Source: Sepioteuthis lessoniana
Taxonomy: Eukaryota; Mollusca; Cephalopoda; Myopsida; Loliginidae
Length of the DNA: 64,000 nucleotides
Reading direction: 5' to 3'
NCBI GenBank assembly: GCA_963585895.1
Contig: OY757921.1
Coordinates: 54,219,590-54,283,589, forward strand
How positions within the stretch are numbered: the stretch's first letter is position 1; every line of letters starts with the position of its first letter. Shown here in pieces: positions 51,461 through 62,559 of this stretch. The notes beneath the pieces are model-generated. The model was not told the origin of the DNA, searched no databases, and worked only from the letters and a program-made list of their open reading frames with translations. The translations under genes and the position numbers were made by a program.

Positions 51461-52200
51461 AAAACTGATTTGAGTTCAAAGTTTTTCGTCGTCTCGACTG
51501 ACTGTCTTACTTGGTCAAAGAACCTAATCTGCTCTACTATTTTAGTGGAGTATAACTGATTTGAGTTCAAAGATTTTCGTCGTCTAAACCTACTGTCTTA
51601 CTGGGTCAAATAACCTAATCTGCTCTACTATTTTAGTGGAGTATAACTGATTTGAGTTCAAAGTTTTTCGTCGTCTAGACTGACTGTCTTACTCGGTCAA
51701 ATAACCTAATCTGCTCTACTATTTTAGTGGAGTATAACTGATCTGAGTTCAAAGTTTTTCGTCGTCTAGACTGACTGTCTTACTCGGTCAAATAACCTAA
51801 TCTGCTCTACTATGTTAGTGGAGTATAACTGATTTGAGTTCAAAGTTTTTCGTCATCTAGACTGACTGTCTTACTCGGTCATATTACCTAATCTGCTCTA
51901 ATATTTTAGTGGAGTAAAACTGATTTGAGTTCAAAATTTTTCGTCGTCTCGACTGACAGTCTTACTTGGTCAAATAACCTAATCTGCTCTACTATTTTAG
52001 TGGAGTATAACTGATTTGAGTTCAAAGTTTTTCGTCGTCTAGACTGACTGACGTACTCGGTCAAATAACCTAATCTGCTCTACTATTTTAGTGGAGTATA
52101 ACTGATTTGAGTTCTAAGTTTTTCGTCGTCTAGACTGACTGTCTTACTCGGTCAAATAACCTAATCTGCTCTAATATTTTAGTGGAGTAAAACTGATTTG

Positions 52201-52462
52201 TCCCGGTTGGCCCAGCGGTTAGAGTGTTCGCCAATGGCCCGGGAGACCTGGGTTCAATCCCAGGTTGAGTCATACCAAAGACTTTAAAAATGGTACTTGA
52301 TACCACCTTGCTTAACACTCAGCATTATAAGGTACGGTTCAAGGGTAAAGTGGAGCAATCCTGGGAATGGAGTAGTGCCCTCCCCTACACCTTGGTGTAG
52401 TAGCTATCGAAAAGGGAGCCTTCGGGTCACCCTTGACTATGGTCGCTAACTTTACTTTACTT
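52201..52462 (+). mobile_element. tRNA-derived SINE, copy 6 (type Q)
   Basis: Type Q, matching copy 4 at all three diagnostic positions and in its left-hand units. It lies 1002 bp after copy 5, almost exactly the spacing of the copy 3-copy 4 pair, so the pair was duplicated as a unit. Confidence 0.92.
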
Positions 52463-53188
52463 AAAACTGATTTGAGTTCAAAGTTTTTCGTCGTCTCGAC
52501 TGACTGTCTTACTTGGTCAAAGAACCTAATCTGCTCTACTATTTTAGTGGAGTATAACTGATTTGAGTTCAAAGTTTTTCGTCGTCTAGACTGACTGTCT
52601 TACTCAGTCAAATAACCTAATCTGCTCTACTATTTTAGTGGAGTATAACTGATTTGAGTTCAAAGTTTTTCGTCGTCTAGACACCTGTCTTACTCAGTCA
52701 AACAACCTAATCTGCTCTACTATTTTAGTGGATTATAATTGATTTGAGTTCAAAGTTTTTCGTCGTCTAGACTGACTGTCTTACTCGGTCAAATAACCTA
52801 ATCTGCTCTACTATTTTAGTGGAGTAAAACTGATTTGAGTTCAAAGTTTTTCGTCGTCTAGACTGACTGTCTTACTCGGTCAAATAACCTAATCTGCTCT
52901 ACTATTTTAGTGGAGTATAACTGATTTGAGTTCAAAGTTTTTCGTCGTCTAGACTGACTGTCTTACTCGGTCAAATAACCTAATCTGCTCTACTATTTTA
53001 GTGGAGTATAACTGATTTGAGTTCAAAGGTTTTCGTCGTCTAGACTGACTGTCTTACTCGGTCAAATAACCTAATCTGCTCTACAATTTTAGTGGAGTAT
53101 AACTGATTTGAGTTCAAAGTTTTTCGTCGTCTAGACTGACTGACTTACTCGGTCAAATAACCTAATCTGCTCTACTATTTTAGTGGAG

Positions 53189-54281
53189 GTTATTTGTCGA
53201 CTTTACCAAGGCTTTCGACTCCATTCACAGAGGAAAGATGGAACAAATCCTACTAGCGTATGGCATACCTAATGAAACCGTAGCGGCAATAACGATTCTC
53301 TATAGAAACACTAAAGTAAAAGTACGATCACCAGATGGAGACACAGAATACTTCGACATTGTAGCAGGAGTACTACAAGGGGACACGCTGGCTCCGTATC
53401 TCTTTATCATTTGTCTAGACTACGTACTTAGAACATCGATTGACAAAATCAAAGAGAATGGCTTCGAACTGACGAAGAAAAGAAGCAGAAGATACCCCGC
53501 AACAACAATTACCGACGCCGACTACGCCAATGACATAGCAATACTGGCAAATACACCTGACCAAGCCGAAACACTTCTGCATAGTTTGCAACGAGCAGCA
53601 GCAAGCATAGGCCTCCATGTTAATGCACACAAAACGGAATATATGTGCTATAACCAAACGGGGGACAGCTCCACTCTAAAAGGAACCCCTCTTAAACTAG
53701 TAGACAAATTCACGTACCGAGGAAGCAGCGTCGAATCAACCGAAAAGGACATCGAAACGAGGTTAACGAAAGCATGGACAGCTATCAATAGGCTATCGAC
53801 TATATGGAAATCAGACCTAACCGATAAAATGAAACGCAGTTTCTTCCAGGCATCGGTCACATCGATACTGCTATATGGATGCACTACGTGGACGCGAACA
53901 AAACGGCTGGAGAAGAAACTAGATGGCAATTACACAAGAATGCTGCGTGCAATCCTGAACAAGTCCTGGCAGCAACACCCCACAAGACACCAACTGTACG
54001 GCCACCTGCCCCCTATCACGAAAACTATTCAAGTTAGGCGAACCAGACATGCAGGACATTGCTGGAGAAGCAGAGATGAACTCATAAGAGATGTACTCTT
54101 ATGGATCCCCACACATGGCCGCGCAAAAGCAGGACGACCAGCACGAACGTACATTCAGCAGCTATGTGAGGATACAGGTTGTTGTCCTGAAGACCTGCCT
54201 AGGGCGATGAACGATAGGGAGGAGTGGCGAGAGAGGGTCAGGGATATCCGTACTGCCAGCACGATATGATGATGATGATGA
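53189..54281 (+). mobile_element. 5'-truncated non-LTR reverse transcriptase fragment, copy A3
   Basis: Protein (53238-54269) identical to A1 and A2. The 5' junction reads GTGGAGGTTATTTG, one base off the other A copies. The SINE type Q lies 1037 bp before its ATG, two satellite units (182 bp) closer than in the A2 module. It is followed by a B copy at 1451 bp, exactly as A1 is. Confidence 0.9.
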
Positions 54282-54639
54282 TAATTGATTTGAGTTCAAA
54301 GTTTTTCGTCGTCTAGACTGACTGTCTTACTCGGTCAAATAACCTAATCTGCTCTACTATTTTAGTGGAGTATAACTGATTTGAGTTCAAAGTTTTTCGT
54401 CGTCTAGACTGTCTTACTCGGTCAAATAACCTAATCTGCTCTACTATTTTAGTGGAGTATAACTGATTTGAGTTCAAAGTTTTTCGTCGTCTAGACTGAC
54501 TGTCTTACTTGGTCAAATAACCTAATCTGCTCTACTATTTCAGTGGATTATAACTGATTTGAGTTCAAAGTTTTTCGTCGTCTAGACTGACTGTCTTACT
54601 CGGTCAAATAACCTAATCTGCTCTACTATTTTAGTGGAG

Positions 54640-55732
54640 TATATTTGTCGACTTTACCAAGGCTTTCGACTCCATTCACAGAGGAAAGATGGAACAAATC
54701 CTACTAGCGTACGGCATACCTAAAGAAACCGTAGCGGCAATACCGATTCTCTATAGAAACACTAAAGTAAAAGTACGATCACCAGATGGAGACACAGAAT
54801 ACTTCGACATTGTAGCAGGAGTACTACAAGGGGACACGCTGGCTCCGTATCTCTTTATCATTTGTCTAGTCTACGTACTTAGAACATCGATTGACAAAAT
54901 CAAAGAGAATGGCTTCGAACTGACGAAGAAAAGAAGCAGAAGATACCCCGCAACAACAATTACCGATGCCGACTACGCCGATGACATAGCAATACTGGCA
55001 AATACACCTGACCAAGCTGAAACACTTCTGCATAGTTTGGAACGAGCAGCAGCAAGCATAGGCCTCCATGTTAATGCACACAAAACGGAATATATGTGCT
55101 ATAACCAAACGGGGGACAGCTCCACTCTAAAAGGAACCCCTCTTAAACTAGTAGACAAATTCACGTACCTAGGAAGCAGCGTCGAATCAACCGAAAAGGA
55201 CATCGAAACGAGGTTAACGAAAGAATGGACAGCTATCAATAGGCTATCGACTATATGGAAATCAGACCTAACCGATAAAATGAAACGCAGTTTCTTCCAG
55301 GCAGCGGTCACATCGATACTGCTATATGGATGCACTACATGGACGCTAACAAAACGGCTGGAGAAGAAACTAGATGGCAATTACACAAGAATGCTGCGTG
55401 CAATCCTGAACAAGTCCTGGCAGCAACACCCCACAAGACACAAACAGTACGGCCACCTGCCCCCTATCACGAAAACTATTCAAGTTAGGCGAACTAGACA
55501 TGCAGGACATTGCTGGAGAAGCAGAGATGAACTCATAAGAGATGTACTCTTATGGATCCCCACACATGGCCGCGCAAAAGCAGGACGACCAGCACGAACG
55601 TACATTCAGCAGCTATGTGAGGATACAGGTTGTTGTCCTGAAGACCTGCCTAGGGCGATGAACGATAGGGAGGAGTGGCGAGAGAGGGTCAGGGATATCC
55701 GTACTGCCAGCACGATATGATGATGATGATGA
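54640..55732 (+). mobile_element. 5'-truncated non-LTR reverse transcriptase fragment, copy B2
   Basis: Frame at 54689-55720. It shares YADD, Val61 and Leu161 with B1 and adds T19P and A179E, while its end reads RDIRTAS like the A copies. The 5' junction GTGGAGTATATTTG keeps the satellite's own GTGGAGTATA. This looks like the ancestral junction and implies a very short (about 3 bp) target duplication with ATAATTG on the right. Confidence 0.9.
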
Positions 55733-58188
55733 TAATTGATTTGAGTTCAAAGTTTTTCGTCGTCTAGACTGACTGTCTTACTCGGTCAAATAACCTAATC
55801 TGCTCTACTATTTTAGTGGAGTATACCTGATTTGAGTTCAAAGGTTTTCGTCGTCTAGACTGTCTAACTCGGTCAAATAACCTAATCTGCTCTACTATTT
55901 TAGTGGAGTATAACTGATTTGAGTTCAAAGTTTTTCGTCGTTTAGACTGACTGTCTTACTCGGTCAAATAAGCTAATCTGCTCGACCATTTTAGTGGAGT
56001 ATAACAGATTTGAGTTCAAAGTTTTTCGTCGTCTTGACTGACTGTCTTACTTGGTCAAATAACCTAATCTGCTCTACTATTTTAGTGGAGTATAACTGAT
56101 TTGAGTTCAAAGTTTTTCGTCGTCTAGCCTGACTGACTTACTCGGTCAAATAACCTAATCTGCTCTAATATTTTAGTGGAGTATAACTGATTTGAGTTCA
56201 AAGTTTTTCGTCGTCTAGACTGACCGTCTTACTTGGTCAAAAAATCTAATCTGCTCTACTCTTTTAGTGGAGTATAACTGATTTGAGTTCAATGTTTTTC
56301 GTCGTCTAGACTGTCTGTCTTACTCGGTCAAATAACCTAATCTGATCTACTATTTTCGTGGAGTAAAACTGATTTGAGTTCAAAGTTTTTCGTCGTCTAG
56401 ACTGACTGTCTTACTCGGTCAAATAACCTAATCTACTCTATTATTATAGTGGAGTATAACTGATTTGAGTTCAAAGTTTTTCGTCGTCTAGACTGACTGT
56501 CTTACTCGGTCAAATAACCTAATCTGCTCTACTATTTTAGTGGAGCATAATTGATTTGAGTTCAAAGTTTTTCGTCGTCTAGATTGACTGTTTTACTCTG
56601 TCAGATAACCTAATCTGCTCTACTATTTTAGTGGAGTATAACTGATTTGAGTTCAAAGTTTTTCGTCGTCTAGACTGACTGTCTTACTCGGTCAAATAAC
56701 CGAATCTGCTCTGCTATTCTAGTGGAGTATAACTGATTTGGGTTCAAAGTTTTTCGTCGTCTAGACTGACTGTCTTACTCTCTCAGATAAACTAATCTGA
56801 TCTACTATTTTAGTGGAGTATAACTGATTTGAGTTCAAAGTTTTTCGTCGTCTAGACTGACTGTCTTACTCGGTCAAATAACCTAATCTGCTCTACTATT
56901 TTAGTGGAGTATAACTGATTTGAGTTCAAAGTTTTTCGTCGTCTAGACTGACTGTCTTACTCGGTCAAATAACCTAATCTGCTCTACTATTTTAGTGGAG
57001 TATAACTGATTTGAGTTCAAAGTCTTTCGTCGTCTAGACTAACTGTCTTACTTGGTCAAATAACCTAATCCTCTCTACTATTTTAGTGGAGTATAACTGA
57101 TTTGAGTTCAAAGTTTTTCGTCGTCTAGACTGACTGTCTTACTCGGTCAAATAACCTAATCTGCTCTACTATTTTAGTGGAGTATAACTGATTTGAGTTC
57201 AAAGTTTTTCGTCGTCTAGACTGACTGTCTTACTCGGTCAAATAACCTAATCTGCTTTACTATTTTAGTGGAGTATAACTGATTTGAGTTCAAAGTTTTT
57301 CGTCGTCTACACTGACTGTCTTACTCGGTCAAATAACCTAATATGCTCTACTATTTTAGTGGAGTATAACTGATTTGAGTTCAAACGTTTTCGTCGTCTA
57401 GACTGGCTGTCTTACTCGGTCAAATAACGTAATCTGCTCTACCATTTTAGTGGAGTATAACAGATTTGAATTCAAAGTTTTTCGTCGTCTTGACTGACTG
57501 TCTTACTCGGTCAAATAACCTAATCTGCTCTACTATTTTAGTGGAGTATAATTGATTTGAGTTCAAAGTTTTTCGTCGTCTAGACTGACTGTCTTACTCG
57601 GTCAAATAACCTAATCTGCTCTACTATTTTAGTGGAGTATAACTGATTTGAGTTCATAGTTTTTCGTCGTCTAGACTGACTGTCTACTCTGTCAGATAAC
57701 CTAATCTGCTCTACTATTTTAGTGGAGTATAACTGATTTGATTTCAAAGTTTTTCGTCGTCTAGACTGACTGTCTTACTCGGTCAAATAACCTAATCTGC
57801 TCTACTATTTTAGTGGAGTATAACTGATTTGAGTTCAAAGGTTTTCGTCGTCTAGACTGGCTGTCTTACTCGGTCAAATAACGTAATCTGCTCTACCATT
57901 TTAGTGGAGTATAACAGATTTGAATTCAAAGTTTTTCGTTGTCTTGACTGACTGTCTTACTCTGTCAAATAACCTAATCTGCTCTACTATTTTAGTGGAG
58001 TATAACTGATTTGAGTTCAAAGTTTTTCGTCGTCTAGACTGACTGTCTTACTCGGTCAAATAACCTAATCTGCTTTACTATTTTAGTGGAGTATAACTGA
58101 TTTGAGTTCAAAGTTTTTCGTCGTCTAGACTGACTGTCTTAATCGGTCAAATAACCTAATCTGCTCTACTATTTTAGTGGAGTATAAT

Positions 58189-61100
58189 CAATTTTATATT
58201 CAATGTTCTTATGGCTACTTTTCTGGCGTGGGGATATTTGGAGGTTCCTGGTTTTAGGATCGATCAAATGGCTGCCACACCCCAGTAATGAACCATGATT
58301 GCTTCGTATATCAGAGCCATCCCTCGTCCCTGTTTTAATTTGAAATAAGTATAAAGGATGGAGTAGAAGTAATAGTGCAACAGTGTTATGTTATTATTTA
58401 CTTCTCTGTTATTGCTCAATGAGTGACTCAGTGGCTACATATTTTCATATCTTAAAGCAGATTACGGAATATAATTGATTTTTATTCGATCTCAATTATA
58501 GGGTTAAAAGGAAAAGAATTTATAGATAATCAACATCTTTAGTGTATTATAAGAAAAATAATCTGTGTTGGCAATAAAAGTGATGATCTAAACCATTTAT
58601 GTAGTTACATTTGATTATCGATGAAGAGTTAAAACGATTTTGTAAATTAGCCAGTTTTTGAAATAATCTTTATAATCATATTTTCGTTTGTGGTACATTT
58701 CTACGAAAATTACGACTCAAAAATCGTTGTAAAATAGTAATATTTCGAGAGAAGCATTAAATAACCCACTGAATTAAGAATGTTTTCGTTCCGATTAATC
58801 CCTAAATTGTGCAAATTACAATTTTAGAAGTTTAAACTGATAATATTTCGGTAGAAGTATTCAAAAAGTAGTACTCAGCCAAAGCCCTGTAAAAGAATCC
58901 CAGTGAATTTGGAATGTATTTCCTATTTTGTTGGGTAACTAAGAATGAATCATTAGACCGCTCAAGAAGTGACACAACAGGAGTTAGAGATCGATCATTG
59001 GATGTACACGCACTACGAGTTTAATAGCAGTTTTGAAGAGAGACATATTAAATATGTTGCTTTACTTATAGAGGTTAAAGACAGAATTACTCTGTGTTGT
59101 TATACTCAGTTGTGTATAAGATAAAAACTAGTTTATAGTTACGGGATTTCAGTTGCTCATGGATAGGTTGGCTTTCGTTTGGTTCATGAACACACAATAG
59201 TGCGTAAACATAGATGTACACGCGCAAACACGCATAGCAATATTTGATGGTTTTTTTTTGGAGAGTTTTGTTGCTTTAGTCACTGCGGATACGAAGTAAA
59301 TTATATCTGGATTATACAGACAAAATAATTTCATTTGACATAATTTATGAAGCAATGCACTCGATTTTCGCTATCGTATAGTTTCCAACCTTTCTCGGGT
59401 AATCTGAACAATCAGTGTTGTGTTAAAGCATGACAAATCAATAAGGATGGAAAGTTCTGAACCAACAAGGCATGCAGCATATCAAATATTAATGTAATAT
59501 GACGCTTTAAGCACCTTCCTTACTGCCAACAAACCTCAACTAACAAATCCAAAAAGATGCTTACCGTCATGTGAGGAAGTAAATCTGATATTTAAAAAGA
59601 AATATAGCAAACAAGTATTTCACGGATGAACTAAGAAAAGAATGAACTTTTAAGAATTTTATTTTATTGAATTCATTTTGGCAGAGTTAAATGAATTTGA
59701 GAAATAACGCGACACTTGGTACAGCATTTCCTAAATTCCACCTGGAATGGATTAAGTTCACTCTCTTAACGCAGATGTCCGATAAAAGTGGATCAACGAC
59801 TTTTTAAAAATTCATCACATCCTTTTAAAGTCTCCTGGAGACCTATTTTCCGCCAGTATCTTTATGTCCAGTCTGTAAGCAGCCGAACATTCGGAAATAG
59901 GAATGTTCAGCTCTGGATATATACAAGTAAAGTCAGTCTGCTACTAGAAGTGATAAGAGACCTATGCAGGAGGAGAGAGGAGCAGAGATACAGAGTCCTG
60001 AAAATCTGACAGTAAGCCATAGTTTTATAGGGAAATACGTAGTCAAAGTGAGCACACCACAAACTATTTTGTAACACAAACTTCTTCTCTTAAAACAACA
60101 TCTACTCAATTTTCTTTTTGTCTTTGTCTTGTTCTATGTGGAAACATCTCGGCCTCTTGCATTTCGACGCGACCTATTGACAACCAACAAACACAACGTG
60201 GGATTAGATTTTGATTCTGCAAAGTCTATGGCCTAATTTGTATTCTCTATATTCCCAACATGACTTTCTAGACTGACTGCTACGCCCAAAATGTTTGATT
60301 TACCTGAGAGTCTTTTTGGACAAGCCTCATGGAGGCAAAACAATATTTAGCCCAATTGTAAACATTTTTGACTAAAACATGATTTTCAGTATACATCATA
60401 TATTCTTCTGTAACTTTAAAATGGTTTGCACTTCTCAGCTTCTGAAAAGTTGATACCTGACTTCTGTTCAAGCCTGGAGCACTCTGTTTGATTTGCCGCT
60501 ATTTTGAATTGTCTCAAAATATATTTATGAGATTTTCATATTTTTGCTATTGATTAGTTCAATAGGAAACAATGCAAATTTTAACCTTATAGAAAAAAAA
60601 AACTTTAAAAAATACTTGCTATTTTTTTAAAATTTCCCTAACTTATTGAGTGAATTTCGTTTTATAATATCATTACCAGTACTTTTCTGCGGTCCATTTT
60701 CTTTCACAGTTCAAAATGATGAATACAAGTATTGAAATTCTGGAAAATTTGAGGAATTATTCTAAAGTGGGCCTCAAAATTCAAGAAGTCGAAAAAAAAG
60801 TAATAATATCTAATCTTATTGCCTCAAACCGGTTTTAGGGTTTAATGGATCGTTATGATTTTGAGTTGCTGATTACGATGCTTTAAATATAACATAGGGA
60901 AGAACTGAACCACCAGAACTCGAAAATTTTCAGAATAGCATGCATCAACCAGAGATACCAAATATAGAATATAAAAAAACAGGAAAAGATACGGGAATTC
61001 TTGACGTGCACACCACAAATTCTCATTACAGTAAAAGGATGAAAACAATTTTAATAAACACTGACATTATAGCGTTCGATCAGTTTCTTTGATACTCTCT

Positions 61101-61495
61101 TATCATCTGAGTCAGCAATAGTAATGGAGAATTATTTGCATTAGATCTTTTTTAGTTCAGTAAAGAAACCTGCAATGGTTAACCGTTTCTTAAAGTTGAC
61201 TTATTTTTTTACTTATTTCTCGATGTGTCAGTAAGATTACACATCCTGTTCTTTTATTTCTTATGTTTAGGACTGGATCTATTTTTCTTTTGTGATTTAT
61301 AAGGGTGAATCAGAAACAATTTGGAAGCACATCTTCTCGTGGTTGATTATGAGGAACGGAAATTCTGCTGTTGCCATTTTTGTTAGAGAAGACAACCATT
61401 CAAACTGGTGGTGATCATTTTTGCTACAAAAAATGAAAACACTTATAACCGTTAATTTTTAAATATATATGTAGTTTTGCAAGCCCTTCGAACAA
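58189..61495. other. AT-rich flank; no recognised gene
   Basis: The satellite stops within a unit and unrelated DNA follows. Open frames of 63-73 codons (59149-59355, 59788-60009, 60280-60471 and 60842-61048) match nothing I recognise and have no shared context. I see no RNA gene or tandem repeat here. Confidence 0.55.
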
Positions 61496-61499
61496 TTTA

Positions 61500-61900
61500 G
61501 ATTTGATACAGAGGTTAACAGGTTTGAAGTCAAAATTTTCCTTCTCCAAGACCGGTTACCATACCAAGCTGAAAGAGTCTAGTCTATCCTTTTCACTCAT
61601 AGCTGAAAGGAGAAGAGATAAGTATGAGAGCAATAAGAATTCAAACATCCTTGTCCAGGATTTAAACTTGATTCGCCGTGTCAATTTCCTATGATGATAA
61701 CCATGAACACCCTACCCTATTCGCTGTAAAACACAACTACACCTCTACAAAGTAATACGCCTCACTAGCGAGTGTACTGTGTATGACATAATGCTGCATC
61801 TGATAGAGAGGCTCCAGTCCTCATTCTTCCGGGAACGTAGAGCGTTCCTTTACTGCCATTACTCCCAGGTCTGCTCGGACCCGGAAGGGAAATAATTGTT
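61500..61900 (+). repeat. Probable dispersed repeat relic
   Basis: The frame 'GLKSKFSFSKTGYHTKLKES' followed by SLSF resembles a widely predicted spurious mollusc protein (FSKTGCLTKAKEPSLPYY type) that arises from a non-autonomous dispersed repeat. Downstream CGCCGTGTCAATTTCCTATG and a GC-rich patch at about 61800-61890 fit the same repeat. The family name is not known to me. Confidence 0.4.
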
Positions 61901-62071
61901 AGAATTCTATCTATAGATCAAATAGAATTGTTTAATCTTTTAATCACTGAAAAAATGATCAATATTGAATTGAATAATTAGTATTAGATAGCAATACTTG
62001 AAACTATCTAACAGTGCAAACAAATGAACTTTAGCTCGTTTAGAAACAATGTTACCCACAAACTATTACAA

Positions 62072-62074
<3 letters not shown>

Positions 62075-62160
<86 letters not shown>
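62075..62160. repeat. (AT)n(GT)n compound microsatellite
   Basis: About 31 AT repeats run directly into about 12 GT repeats. A perfect inverted repeat AACCGGA/TCCGGTT (62178-62184 and 62197-62203) follows. Frames on both strands are repeat artefacts. Confidence 0.95.
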
Positions 62161-62559
62161 ATTATTCCGTCCAGTTAAACCGGAGTCGGGAATAATTCCG
62201 GTTGGAATCACAGTAAATTGATCTTTTTAAATTTTTAAATTCTAAATACATTTCAACGTAAAACTCCAGACTTAATAATAATTTAGGGAAGTATAACATT
62301 CCTTAACCTTTCGTAAGGATTACAGTAATACTTATCTTAAATTGAATCCAAAATTTTAAATTAAAATTTTAAATTCAAAATTTCTATTCATGCCTATTAA
62401 ATCAGTTACCCTTCCATTGAAAAGTACGTACACATCACATGGTATCTTCCCATTTTTTTTGTTTTGTTTTATTCATTTCACTTCAAATCTCAAATTAATC
62501 CTATTTTTGGTTAATTATACATTTTCTATGATATTTGTCTATAGTTTAAATTCATTCCT

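Larger units (their letters stand above)
14018..58188 (+). repeat. 91-bp satellite array, about 400 tandem copies
   Basis: Head-to-tail copies of one 91-bp unit, all in one orientation, fill about 44 kb apart from eleven retroelement insertions. In phase from GTTTTTCGTC, the unit contains GTCTAGAC (11-18), TCGGTCAAATAACCTAATCT (31-50), CTCTACTATTTTAGTGGAG (52-70) and TTTGAGTTCAAA (80-91). Most copies differ from consensus by only a few bases. Variants recur as linked sets (for example GTTCTGCTATTCTAG, GGTCATATTACC, GTCAGATAACC), which shows higher-order organisation. A 91-bp period rotates the reading frame and every frame has stops, so the array is non-coding. It starts at about 14018 and ends abruptly at about 58188. 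The true length could differ if the assembly is collapsed. Confidence 0.98.
39050..58188 (+). repeat. Superblock 2 of the satellite array
   Basis: It carries the block 1 markers in the same order: AGTTTTCGTTG (40199), AGCTGAG (41263), GGGGTATAAC (42261), CTTACCCGG (44873), SINE (47286 and on), RT fragments (49459, 53189 and 54640) and TCCTCTCTAC (57069). The distance from the first to the second marker is 1064 bp in both blocks. Other distances differ by close to whole multiples of 91 bp. The right part contains an extra local duplication of the SINE-RT module. Confidence 0.75.

Noticed and set aside
31107..52273. Six possible tRNA genes
   Set aside because: A- and B-boxes are present, but the tRNA-like head is diverged, continues into a SINE body with a CTTTA tail, and is flanked by target-site duplications.
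31036..52572. Repeated 62- and 77-codon minus-strand frames over the SINE copies
   Set aside because: They are antisense readings of the tRNA-derived SINE plus adjacent satellite, a common source of false mollusc proteins. They appear wherever the SINE does and carry no independent coding signal.
35137..55380. 80- and 93-codon minus-strand frames inside the RT copies
   Set aside because: They are antisense shadows of the reverse transcriptase reading frame.
14018..58188. CRISPR-like array
   Set aside because: The 91-bp units are directly adjacent with no unique spacers and no cas genes, and the surrounding elements are from an animal genome.
10195..62221. Frames made of alternating Tyr-Ile at the (AT)n tracts
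   Set aside because: They are translations of AT/GT dinucleotide repeats on both strands.
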